64,000 nt of DNA, taken from Ilyomonas sp963847085 (GTDB lineage: Bacteria; Bacteroidota; Bacteroidia; Chitinophagales; Chitinophagaceae). The notes under the pieces were generated by a model. It saw only the letters and a program-made list of their open reading frames with translations. It ran no database searches and was not told the origin of the DNA. The translations under genes were made by a program, and so were the position numbers. Location of the stretch: the NCBI GenBank assembly GCA_963847085.1, contig CAWJYO010000009.1, positions 868,001 to 932,000 of the forward strand, read 5' to 3'. Shown here one piece after another: positions 37,395-44,417 of this stretch; position 1 is the stretch's first letter; each line of letters starts with the position of its first letter.

Positions 37395-37402
37395 TATCTT
37401 TG
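37395..37402 (+). promoter_or_regulatory. -7 box TATCTTTG, 4 nt from ATG (leaderless-type)
   Basis: TATCTTTG, then TTCT, then ATG at 37407. TGCTTGACCG lies 23-26 nt upstream, as it also does before the gene at 35386. Confidence 0.65.
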
Positions 37403-37406
37403 TTCT

Positions 37407-38282
37407 ATGAACAAGTTACCAATCGAAAAGAAAGTGCAGATACTTCACATGCTTGTTGAAGGAAACAGCATTAACAGCACCACACGTTTAACAGGTGTTT
37501 CCAAAACTACCATACTTAAACTTTTGGTTGATACTGGTATGGCTTGTGAAGCTTTCCATAACGAAACGGTAAAAGGCGTAAAAGCAGCACGTGTGCAAGC
37601 AGATGAGATTTGGAGCTTTGTGTATGCTAAGGATAAAAACGTTACTGATGAAATGCCATCCGGTTCTGGTGATGTGTGGACTTGGACGGCTTTAGATGCA
37701 GATAGCAAACTAATTGTTTCATGGTTTGTCGGTGATAGAAGTGCAGAAAGTGCAATGGATTTTATGAAAGATGTTGCTGCACGTTTAGCCAACCGCGTAC
37801 AACTTACAACAGACGGTCATAAAGCCTATTTAGATGCCGTTGAAGATGCCTTTGGCGGTGATATTGACTTTGCCCAATTAGTAAAGCTGTACGGCTCTTT
37901 AGATGGCAATATGAACGAAAGAAAATACAGCCCTGCTGAATATACAGGACAGATAAAAAAAGCCGTTACGGGCAACCCGCGCGAAAAGTTCATCAGCACT
38001 TCATACGTTGAACGTCAAAACTTAACTATGAGAATGAGTAACAGACGCTTTACGCGCTTAACAAATGCCTTTTCCAAGAAGATAGAAAATCATTGCCACA
38101 GCCTTGCACTTTACTTTGTTTACTACAACTTTTGTAAGGTTCATAAAAGCCTTTCAGTAACACCTGCAATGCAGGCGGGATTAACTAAAAAACCAATGAC
38201 CTTAGAAGAAATTGCAATGCTTACCGATATACAAGCTCCAAAGTCAAGAGGGGTTTATAAAAAGACCAAAGGCAATCTTTAG
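37407..38282 (+). CDS. IS1-like family DDE transposase
   Basis: 291 residues from MNKLPIEKKVQILHMLVEGN. N-terminal HTH: SINSTTRLTGVSKTTILKLL. The catalytic DDE domain begins VQADEIWSFVYAKDKNVTDE (first Asp in DEIWSFV), then LTTDGHKAYLDAVEDAFGGD (second Asp in TDGHKAY) and YVERQNLTMRMSNRRFTRLT (Glu in VERQNL). This DEIWSFV/TDGHKAY/ER-N pattern is the IS1-like cluster. The ATG at 37407 is favoured over MLDRSSID at 37369 because the -7 box lies between them. Intact and without the IS1 frameshift; no terminal inverted repeats or target duplication were recognised, so it may be stand-alone. Confidence 0.88.
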   Translation: MNKLPIEKKVQILHMLVEGNSINSTTRLTGVSKTTILKLLVDTGMACEAFHNETVKGVKAARVQADEIWSFVYAKDKNVTDEMPSGSGDVWTWTALDADSKLIVSWFVGDRSAESAMDFMKDVAARLANRVQLTTDGHKAYLDAVEDAFGGDIDFAQLVKLYGSLDGNMNERKYSPAEYTGQIKKAVTGNPREKFISTSYVERQNLTMRMSNRRFTRLTNAFSKKIENHCHSLALYFVYYNFCKVHKSLSVTPAMQAGLTKKPMTLEEIAMLTDIQAPKSRGVYKKTKGNL

Positions 38283-38299
38283 ATAATAAGATTGCCTTT
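38268..38299 (+). terminator. Perfect 12-bp hairpin spanning the transposase stop codon
   Basis: AAAGGCAATCTT pairs with AAGATTGCCTTT around TAGATAAT. The TAG stop is in the loop. Because the stem includes the last codons, it could also affect termination or stability of the mRNA. No long T-run follows. Confidence 0.65.
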
Positions 38300-38325
38300 G
38301 CACCAATGAAGGTAAAATCATATCG

Positions 38326-38952
38326 TCAAAAAGCAAAAGCTAAATCTTGTTGCGTAACATCTTCTTCAATTAAGTCATCTTCATTGCATATTAAACCAAT
38401 TGGACTTCCTAAAAGATTGAAGTCTGATATATCTAAAGGCTGAACACATCTTTTATAATTATTTGGCTTCACATAAAACTCTCTTACTTCCATAAGTAGC
38501 CTACCTAAAGCATTAACACCAATACACACATCGCCCGTTCTAACTGCACCCCATACTTTATCTTTTGGTGTTAGTTCAACTATATGTTTGTTTCCTGTCG
38601 ATAAAAGTAAATCCGAAAAAGACTTCCAATTTTGTGAAAGTTTAACCTCTATAGACCACCGCATTACCTTAAACTTGATGTACTCCCAATCTGGTCTGGT
38701 AAATCCAATTTTAGCTCTGCCAATCCACTTCGCTTTCATTGGGCTTTTCTCATTTATAATATCCCATTGTATATCAGGGTAGTTTGGAAATCTGCAAGCT
38801 TGATATAAATGCTCTGCTGTAGGAATTATGACATCATTTACATTCAGACTAAATCCTGCTGCCATATTGGAAAGCCCACCATATTCCTCTTTAGTTTTCC
38901 TAAAAAGAACACTTTCATTTACATTATATTCTCGTACGTGCATGGTTTTCAT
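38326..38952 (-). CDS. NADAR-domain protein (YbiA-like N-glycosidase / ADP-ribosyl-guanine hydrolase)
   Basis: 208 residues from the ATG at 38950-38952 (MKTMHVREYNVNESVLFRKT). Conserved NADAR elements: YGGLSNMAAGFSLNVNDVII (GxLSNM), TAEHLYQACRFPNYPDIQWD (TxEHxYQAxRF), MKAKWIGRAKIGFTRPDW (S/PMxAKxxGR), VMRWSIEVKLSQN and WGAVRTGDVCIGVNALGRLL (WG-x-N-x-LG). NADAR proteins act as N-glycosidases on riboflavin intermediates (YbiA), and some remove ADP-ribose from guanine in DNA as antitoxins to DarT1-type toxins. A toxin partner is not visible here. An upstream start (39048) adds a Lys-rich tail without support. Confidence 0.85.
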   Translation of the reverse strand: MKTMHVREYNVNESVLFRKTKEEYGGLSNMAAGFSLNVNDVIIPTAEHLYQACRFPNYPDIQWDIINEKSPMKAKWIGRAKIGFTRPDWEYIKFKVMRWSIEVKLSQNWKSFSDLLLSTGNKHIVELTPKDKVWGAVRTGDVCIGVNALGRLLMEVREFYVKPNNYKRCVQPLDISDFNLLGSPIGLICNEDDLIEEDVTQQDLAFAF

Positions 38953-38972
38953 TTTAGTAATTAGTAAGCTGG

Positions 38973-39009
38973 CAAAAGTTCCGAACAATATAAAGTGTCG
39001 GAACTTTTG
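38973..39009. promoter_or_regulatory. 12-bp perfect palindrome at the NADAR promoter
   Basis: CAAAAGTTCCGA (38973-38984) is the reverse complement of TCGGAACTTTTG (38998-39009). The 13-nt centre contains, on the minus strand, TATATTGT, a near match to a -7 box. The near arm is 20 nt from the NADAR ATG. An operator, or a hairpin in the 5' leader, are both possible. Confidence 0.55.
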
Positions 39010-39050
39010 TTTTATTCCTTTTTGTTTTTGCCTCTTTTTTATCATCAACC
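39010..39050 (+). repeat. Copy of dispersed motif
   Basis: CTTTTTGTTTTTGCCTCTTT and a following T-run (39020-39040) between the divergent NADAR promoter and the end of the next minus-strand gene. Confidence 0.65.
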
Positions 39051-39082
39051 ACTAACAAACTTTTTGGTTCATAATAAACCGT

Positions 39083-39412
39083 TCATTGAGCGTTTCGCTT
39101 CTCTTTTTCTTTTTTTGAAAGCAACTCTTTATAGGATTGTTCGTTTTGGTCCCACTTAAATTTCTTATAAAACAAACCTGTGAAAACCGCAATAGCAAGT
39201 ATGGCAACAATTAAAACGTTTGGGTTTAACTCCGTGTTGGCAACCATATCGGCACGCTCATACCATTTACCTGTAACCAGACTGGCAAAAATGCCAACGC
39301 CTAACAGCAGGCCAATGGGAAGTCCAAACAACAACTGCCTGAATAGTTTTTTTTCTCTGTCGCGGTTGTTTTTCCAATACTCTAAAAACTGTTCTTCATT
39401 CTTAGTAAGCAT
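39083..39412 (-). CDS. Two-TM membrane protein, hypothetical
   Basis: 109 residues. A charged N-terminus (KNEEQFLEYWKNNRDREKKL), then TM1 FGLPIGLLLGVGIFASLVTG and TM2 NVLIVAILAIAVFTGLFYKK, then a Lys/Glu-rich C-terminus. No domain recognised; similar small two-helix proteins are common in Chitinophagaceae. Divergent from the SPOR-like gene. Confidence 0.7.
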   Translation of the reverse strand: MLTKNEEQFLEYWKNNRDREKKLFRQLLFGLPIGLLLGVGIFASLVTGKWYERADMVANTELNPNVLIVAILAIAVFTGLFYKKFKWDQNEQSYKELLSKKEKEKRNAQ

Positions 39413-39529
39413 AGTACAAAATTACAATTGCTTTAAAAGCGGCTGAGGAATTTAGCCAAAACAAAAAATTTGTTCATAATTTGATGGATATAAACATATC
39501 GTTTCATTTATTTTGCTAAAAAGAACCAC

Positions 39530-40471
39530 GTGTACAACCTCGACGCATATATTGCCGACTTTTTGACTGAATATAAAAAACTATCTGCACAAGGCCTTGG
39601 TGAGTTTACCATTGTTGACGGACAAGCCGCCAATGGTGCTCCTATAGTTAGTTTTACTCCTAACAAAGCCGCTTATACAACTGAAGACCTCATCAGTTAT
39701 ATTGCCGAACATCAGGGCAAAAATAAAATTGTAACCGGCTTCGATGTAGAATCGCATTTCAATCAGATCAAACAATTCATCAACATTGGAACTCCCTGGA
39801 TAATCCCGGGCTTTGGGCAATTGAAGTTTGGTAAAAACCGCGAGTTGGAGTTTGTACAGGAAGTGCCGAATGAAAACGCTTTACACGAACGAATAAAGCA
39901 CAAGCAGGCTGCCACTGATGCGCACTACCAAACCTATGATGCAGTGAATCCGGCAACGCAGCGAAGCAATACCGGAATCATTTTGCTTACGTTGGTTATT
40001 GTTCTTGGGCTGGGTATAGGTGGTTATTATTTTTACACAAATAGTAACAGTGCAACTTCTTCAAACACTGCAAAAGACAGCGCTGCAACTGTTAGCGATA
40101 CGGTTGTTTCGGTACCTTCTTCTTCCAACATAAACAATACCGCTACCAGCACGAAGCCACCACAAACCAACCCTGCCAAGCAGCCGGATGGTACAACCAC
40201 TACTTCGCTGCCACTTGCTGCTACAGCAACCAGCGGAAATGGTTTTCGGTTTGTGTTGAACCGAACTGTAAATGCTGATTATGCACGCAGAAGATACAGC
40301 CAGTTAAAAGCTTATGGAACGCCCGTTTTTATTGACAGCGTGAAGCGTGATAGCTTTTCGGTTTATAAAATTTATTTGCGTAACAATGCTTCACCAGCCG
40401 ATACCGCAAAACTGCGCGATTCGCTTACGCGATACTATGGAAAGCCTGTGAAAGTGGAAGCGGGTCAATAG
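39530..40471 (+). CDS. Membrane protein with N-terminal HU-like (CCDC81-type) domain and C-terminal SPOR-like domain
   Basis: 313 residues, GTG start at 39530. The N-terminal ~115 residues (YNLDAYIADFLTEYKKLSAQ, IIPGFGQLKFGKNRELEF) match the prokaryotic CCDC81/HU-like DNA-binding-type domain found on Bacteroidota SPOR proteins. One TM helix (IILLTLVIVLGLGIGGYYFY) is followed by a Ser/Thr-rich linker and a C-terminal SPOR-like domain (FRFVLNRTVNADYARRRYSQ, FSVYKIYLRN), which binds denuded peptidoglycan. Probably acts at the division site or cell envelope. Confidence 0.75.
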   Translation: MYNLDAYIADFLTEYKKLSAQGLGEFTIVDGQAANGAPIVSFTPNKAAYTTEDLISYIAEHQGKNKIVTGFDVESHFNQIKQFINIGTPWIIPGFGQLKFGKNRELEFVQEVPNENALHERIKHKQAATDAHYQTYDAVNPATQRSNTGIILLTLVIVLGLGIGGYYFYTNSNSATSSNTAKDSAATVSDTVVSVPSSSNINNTATSTKPPQTNPAKQPDGTTTTSLPLAATATSGNGFRFVLNRTVNADYARRRYSQLKAYGTPVFIDSVKRDSFSVYKIYLRNNASPADTAKLRDSLTRYYGKPVKVEAGQ

Positions 40472-40500
40472 TTTTTCTACCGCAAATGCACTAAGAAGCA

Positions 40501-40527
40501 AAGTTTGTTTTTGCCCTTTTTTTACAT
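40501..40527 (+). repeat. Copy of dispersed motif
   Basis: AAGTTTGTTTTTGCCC followed by a T-run, next to repeat copy B and 30 nt after the SPOR-like gene stop. Confidence 0.65.
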
Positions 40528-40548
40528 TGTGTCTTCGCCCTTTCGCGG

Positions 40549-40660
40549 TTTAAATTAGCACTCGCATAAAAGTTCGGGTTATTTCAGAACGTTGAAGTGA
40601 GTGACACAACAGACGATCAACAAGAATTGCTACAGCTGGTTCCATAAAACTGTATTTTGC
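40549..40660 (-). repeat. Dispersed ~110 bp intergenic repeat, copy B (inverted)
   Basis: Reverse complement of copy A at 13988-14100. Reads, on the plus strand, TTAAATTAGCACTCGC, GAACGTTGAAGTGAGTGAC, CGATCAACAAGA, CTACAGCT and CATAAAACTGTATTTTGC. It ends 85 nt before the ddl start. Confidence 0.85.
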
Positions 40661-40744
40661 ATTAGCTGTTTATCTTTCAACACTCACTTCTTAACAAAAA
40701 TCTTATCAAACATTTTCTATTTCTTTGCGCTCTCACTCAACGCT

Positions 40745-41734
40745 ATGAAGAAAAAGATTGCATTGGTAACCGGCGGCTATAGTGGCGAAGCCGAGATTAG
40801 TTATTTAAGCGCCGCAACCATGCAGAAACATACCGACTCTGATTTGTTTGCTATTTATAAAATTGACATCAGCCCATCAGGATGGATTTATGAAAATGAA
40901 AAGGGAATGAAAAGTGCGGTTGACAGAAGCGACTTTTCAATTATTGACAGCGGTGAAAAAATAAACTTCGATGCGGTGATGATGTGCATTCATGGCACAC
41001 CTGGTGAAGATGGCAAACTGCAAGGTTATTTTGATATGCTTAAGCTGCCTTACACCTCTTGCGATGCAGCTACTTCAGCACTAACTTTTAACAAGCGTTA
41101 CACCGTTGCTGTGGCAGCTTTCAGCGGTATTAAAGTATCTCGTTCGCTGCATTTGTTTTTGCACGAAAATGTTTCTTCTGAAAGCATTTTACAACAGCTT
41201 TCTTTACCTCTTTTTGTGAAACCCAACAATGGTGGCAGCAGCATCGGTATGAGCAAAGTGAGTAAGGCAGAAGATCTGCAAGCCGCGCTGGATAAGGCTT
41301 TTAAAGAAGACAATCAGGTATTGGTAGAAGAGTTTATAAAGGGCAGGGAAATTACCATCGGCGTATATCGCAATGGAAAGGAAGTAGTGGCTTTGCCTAT
41401 GACAGAAATTTCAACCGACAAAGATTTTTTTGATTTTGAAGCGAAATATAAGGGCAAAAGCAAAGAAGTAACGCCTGCCCAGGTGGACGATGAAATGGGA
41501 AACAAAATTCGCGAAGCAGCAAAAAAGATCTACCATATTTTTAATTGCAGAGGTGTTATCAGAATTGATTTTATTTACAATGAGCGGGATAACGAGCCTT
41601 ATATGCTGGAAATAAACACCGTGCCCGGGCAAAGCGATGCCAGTATTGTTCCGCAACAGGTGAGAGCAAGTGGTATGTCGCTACAAGAATTTTATACGAT
41701 AATTATCAATCAGGCGTTAGAGCAGAAAGGGTAA
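40745..41734 (+). CDS. ddl: D-alanine--D-alanine ligase
   Basis: ATP-grasp enzyme that makes the D-Ala-D-Ala dipeptide for peptidoglycan. From the ATG at 40745: MKKKIALVTGGYSGEAEISY (GG-x-S-x-E). ALTFNKRYTVAVAAFSGIKV has the conserved Lys; PLFVKPNNGGSSIGMSKVSK is the ATP-binding loop; VLVEEFIKGREITIGVYRNG follows, and YMLEINTVPGQSDASIVPQQ is the C-terminal metal-binding block (N-T-x-PG). 329 residues, family-typical. The upstream frame belongs to the repeat and is not coding. Clusters with a PASTA protein gene 33 nt downstream. Confidence 0.95.
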   Translation: MKKKIALVTGGYSGEAEISYLSAATMQKHTDSDLFAIYKIDISPSGWIYENEKGMKSAVDRSDFSIIDSGEKINFDAVMMCIHGTPGEDGKLQGYFDMLKLPYTSCDAATSALTFNKRYTVAVAAFSGIKVSRSLHLFLHENVSSESILQQLSLPLFVKPNNGGSSIGMSKVSKAEDLQAALDKAFKEDNQVLVEEFIKGREITIGVYRNGKEVVALPMTEISTDKDFFDFEAKYKGKSKEVTPAQVDDEMGNKIREAAKKIYHIFNCRGVIRIDFIYNERDNEPYMLEINTVPGQSDASIVPQQVRASGMSLQEFYTIIINQALEQKG

Positions 41735-41767
41735 CCTAAATTTTTATTCACTCAATTTATTCATACA

Positions 41768-42604
41768 TTGTTTAAGTTCATTACCAAAGGAGGCTTTTTT
41801 GTAAACTTGCTTATTGCTTTGCTATTGGTTGGTTTAATAGTGTTTCTATTTTTTAATTCACTTGATTGGATTACGCATCATAACGATGAGGTTACGGTGC
41901 CTTCTGTTACCGGGAAAAATATAGCCGATGCCACACAGGTTTTACAATCGAAAGGGTTTGATGTTGAAGTGGTAGATTCAGTGTACATTGATACGGCAGC
42001 CAAAGCTTCTGTCATCAGGCAATCGCCCGATGCAGCAGCGCTTGTGAAAAAGAACCGTACTATATATCTTACCATAAACCGGACGCTGGCGCCAATGGTT
42101 GATATGCCTGATTTACGCGGCTTTTCATTTCAAAGCGCGCAGATGTATTTGCAAAGCTTAAGCCTGCGTTTGGGTGATACTACATATCGTCCTGATATTG
42201 CACGTAACTCGGTTTTGGAACAACAATTAGATGGTAAAGCTATAGCTCCCGGAACTAAAGTAAGTATGGGCAGCAACATCAATTTGATATTGGGCGATGG
42301 TGTTGGTAATGTATTGATGAATGTGCCAAATGTGGTTGGTATGACGCTTGCCGATGCACGCAGTTACCTGCAGAGTTTAAATATTGGCTTGGGTGCCATT
42401 GTGCCTGATGCCGGTGTAACCAATCGTGATGATGCCTTTGTGTACAAGCAAAACCCAACCGAAAAAGTAACGGATGCAGATGGCAACACTAAGAAAAATA
42501 AAATTCATCCCGGCCAGGTGATAGATGTGTACTTAAGCGTTACGCAACCTGTAATTGATACTTCTGCTATACCACCTCCACCGCCTGATAACAATAATCA
42601 ATAA
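41768..42604 (+). CDS. Membrane-anchored PASTA-domain protein
   Basis: 278 residues, TTG start at 41768. One N-terminal TM helix (FVNLLIALLLVGLIVFLFF) is followed by three PASTA repeats: VTVPSVTGKNIADATQVLQS, MPDLRGFSFQSAQMYLQSLS and VPNVVGMTLADARSYLQSLN. A Pro-rich tail ends it. There is no kinase domain. PASTA modules bind muropeptides or lipid II; stand-alone membrane-anchored forms next to ddl are frequent in Bacteroidota and suggest a cell-wall role. The rhodanese gene begins 12 nt downstream. Confidence 0.87.
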   Translation: MFKFITKGGFFVNLLIALLLVGLIVFLFFNSLDWITHHNDEVTVPSVTGKNIADATQVLQSKGFDVEVVDSVYIDTAAKASVIRQSPDAAALVKKNRTIYLTINRTLAPMVDMPDLRGFSFQSAQMYLQSLSLRLGDTTYRPDIARNSVLEQQLDGKAIAPGTKVSMGSNINLILGDGVGNVLMNVPNVVGMTLADARSYLQSLNIGLGAIVPDAGVTNRDDAFVYKQNPTEKVTDADGNTKKNKIHPGQVIDVYLSVTQPVIDTSAIPPPPPDNNNQ

Positions 42605-42616
42605 AACAAAAAGCTT

Positions 42617-42937
42617 ATGAATACAATCACCACCGACGAACTGAAAGCCCGCTTAGATAAAGGCGAGCACTTGAATTTGGTTGATGTTCGTGAAGACAGC
42701 GAACGCGTGGAATTTAACATTGGCGGTAAACATATACCACTGGGCAAATTGCAGCGCGTGGAACTGGAAGATTTAGACGATTTAAAAAAAGAAGACGAAA
42801 TTATTTTTTATTGCAGAAGTGGCAACCGCAGCGGCATAGCAACACATATTTTGGAAATGCTGGGTTATACCAATGTGAAAAATTTGGTAGGCGGAATGTT
42901 AGACTGGAATGGCAAAAATTTTGGCAAGCCGCAATAA
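42617..42937 (+). CDS. Rhodanese-like domain protein
   Basis: 106-residue single rhodanese domain. NLVDVREDSERVEFNIGGKH holds the conserved D-x-RE block. EIIFYCRSGNRSGIATHILE is the active-site loop CRSGNRS with the catalytic Cys, and VKNLVGGMLDWNGKNFG the C-terminal signature GGxxxW. Probably a sulfurtransferase or persulfide carrier; partner unknown. Intact and co-directional with the PASTA gene. Confidence 0.93.
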   Translation: MNTITTDELKARLDKGEHLNLVDVREDSERVEFNIGGKHIPLGKLQRVELEDLDDLKKEDEIIFYCRSGNRSGIATHILEMLGYTNVKNLVGGMLDWNGKNFGKPQ

Positions 42938-43077
42938 CTTTTTCGTGCAAAACCAAACCTTATGAATAGTAAGCTATCTGAACAAATATTTTGATGGAAA
43001 GCAAGACAGGCATTCCGCAAGTGTTGGTACAATTGCTAAAGAAGCTAAGTGAATAAAGGTTTGTTTTTGTCTCTTTT

Positions 43078-43557
43078 TTATAAAGTGCAATAGATAAAGT
43101 AATCTGTGTTTACAGGGGTCTCCCCTAATATCCGTATCATGTTTACAATTTGCCCACGATGATAAGTGCCGTGGTTGGTGATATGAATAGCAACATCTGC
43201 CACTTTCATTGTAAAAGACGCTCCTCTCTTTGTAGTGAAATGAATATCGGCATTCTCATTTTTTAGGCTTTCTGCCATTAATAGTCTCGATTCTTCCTGT
43301 ATTGGCAGCCAAAGTTGCGCAATTGATTTTGCGGTACTTGTATTCCAATCGGTTGGTGGTAATAAATAGGGAAGCCCTTTCCATCGGTTGAACCAAATCC
43401 AATCCGACTCGAGCAAATGAAGCAAGGTAAGATGAATAGAAGGAAAGCTGCCGCCGATTTCTTTTGTAAATGCTTCCTGTGAGAAGATTTGAATCTGTTC
43501 CAGAATTCTTCGGTTTGCCCAAATGTTATATTCAATGAGTTTTATAGAATCAATCAT
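43078..43557 (-). CDS. DinB-family protein
   Basis: 159 residues of the four-helix DinB/YfiT fold. SIKLIEYNIWANRRILEQIQ is the first helix, FPSIHLTLLHLLESDWIWFN holds the first metal-ligand His, and ADVAIHITNHGTYHRGQIVN the HxxxHRGQ metal motif. Likely a metal-dependent thiol/bacillithiol-type transferase of unknown substrate. Lies 4 nt downstream of a second DinB gene. Confidence 0.88.
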   Translation of the reverse strand: MIDSIKLIEYNIWANRRILEQIQIFSQEAFTKEIGGSFPSIHLTLLHLLESDWIWFNRWKGLPYLLPPTDWNTSTAKSIAQLWLPIQEESRLLMAESLKNENADIHFTTKRGASFTMKVADVAIHITNHGTYHRGQIVNMIRILGETPVNTDYFIYCTL

Positions 43558-43561
43558 ACAA

Positions 43562-44079
43562 TTACAGATACTTCTCTTTGATTACTTTTAAATGATGCCG
43601 TGCATGACCAATAATTAAAAACAATTCGGCTCTCGCGCTTACTGGATGATTGTCAACCAACGTAGTTCTGTCCCAAGCTGCATCGCCAAAGCTGTTAAAT
43701 AAAAAATAGCTGCTCATTCTTACTGCTTCAAACTCGTTTAAAATATCTTCCATATTTCTGCCTTCTGCATTGCTGAAAGGCACATAATCGTTCTGCTCAA
43801 AACCGGCTAATGGCGTTGCATCATTTCGGGCAATGCGAAGCGCACGATAACCGAAAATGCGCTCGGCATCTATCATGTGTACCAGCATTTCTTTCAATGT
43901 CCATTTATCTTCAGCGTATCGGTAGTTCCATTTTTCTTTTGGCAGGGAAAGAAGAAAAGTCTTCATTGTGTTCCATTCGGTTTGTAAATCTTCAACCGAA
44001 ATAGCATCTTCAACCAAACTAATATAAGTATCAAAATACGGCTTGTACTGCCCTTGTTGTGGTTTGAAATGGTTTGCAT
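43562..44079 (-). CDS. DinB-family protein (frameshifted N-terminus)
   Basis: From the ATG at 44077-44079: MQTISNHNKG, then, after an indel near 44050, QYKPYFDTYISLVEDAISVE and EDLQTEWNTMKTFLLSLPKE, KWTLKEMLVHMIDAERIFGY (first His) and ARAELFLIIGHARHHLKVIK (HARHHL metal motif). About 172 residues. Followed 4 nt later by the second DinB gene; the pair probably arose as independent paralogues, since they align poorly by eye. Confidence 0.85.
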
Positions 44080-44417
44080 AGAACGTTTGTGTTTAATTTT
44101 AAAATAACTGATTATCTGTTTATAATAGCCTGTTTGTTTTTGTGAGAATTTTATTGTCGTCACTGCGAAGCATGAAGCAGTTTGTGCTTTATCATTTATA
44201 CTGTTTACTTCTTATCATCGCTTCTCACCATCCATAGATTGCTTCGTGCCTCGCAGTGACGATTACATTTTTATCAATGATTTAGAAATACGGCTAATCA
44301 TATTAAAATATCATCAAAAACAAAAACAAGGTAAGATGGAATGGCAATAAAACAAAAAAGCAGGAAGCTGTTACGCTTCCTGCTTTTTTTATAAAGTGAG
44401 GCAAAAACAAAGATTAT
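44080..44417. repeat. Intergenic region with CGTCACTGCGA-type foldback repeat
   Basis: CGTCACTGCGAAGCATGAAG (44158-44177) and its near-complement (44243-44262; AGCAATCTATGG-side arm from 44236) form a foldback about 107 nt long. This is a common interspersed type (TCGTCATTGCGAGGxACGAAGCAATCT). Dispersed-motif copies lie at 44129-44150, 44314-44330 and 44399-44412. Confidence 0.7.
44353..44390 (-). terminator. Bidirectional intrinsic terminator downstream of rpoC
   Basis: AAAAAAGCAGGAAGC pairs with GCTTCCTGCTTTTTT around TGTTAC, with A/T runs on both sides. It lies 28 nt past the rpoC stop. Confidence 0.9.
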
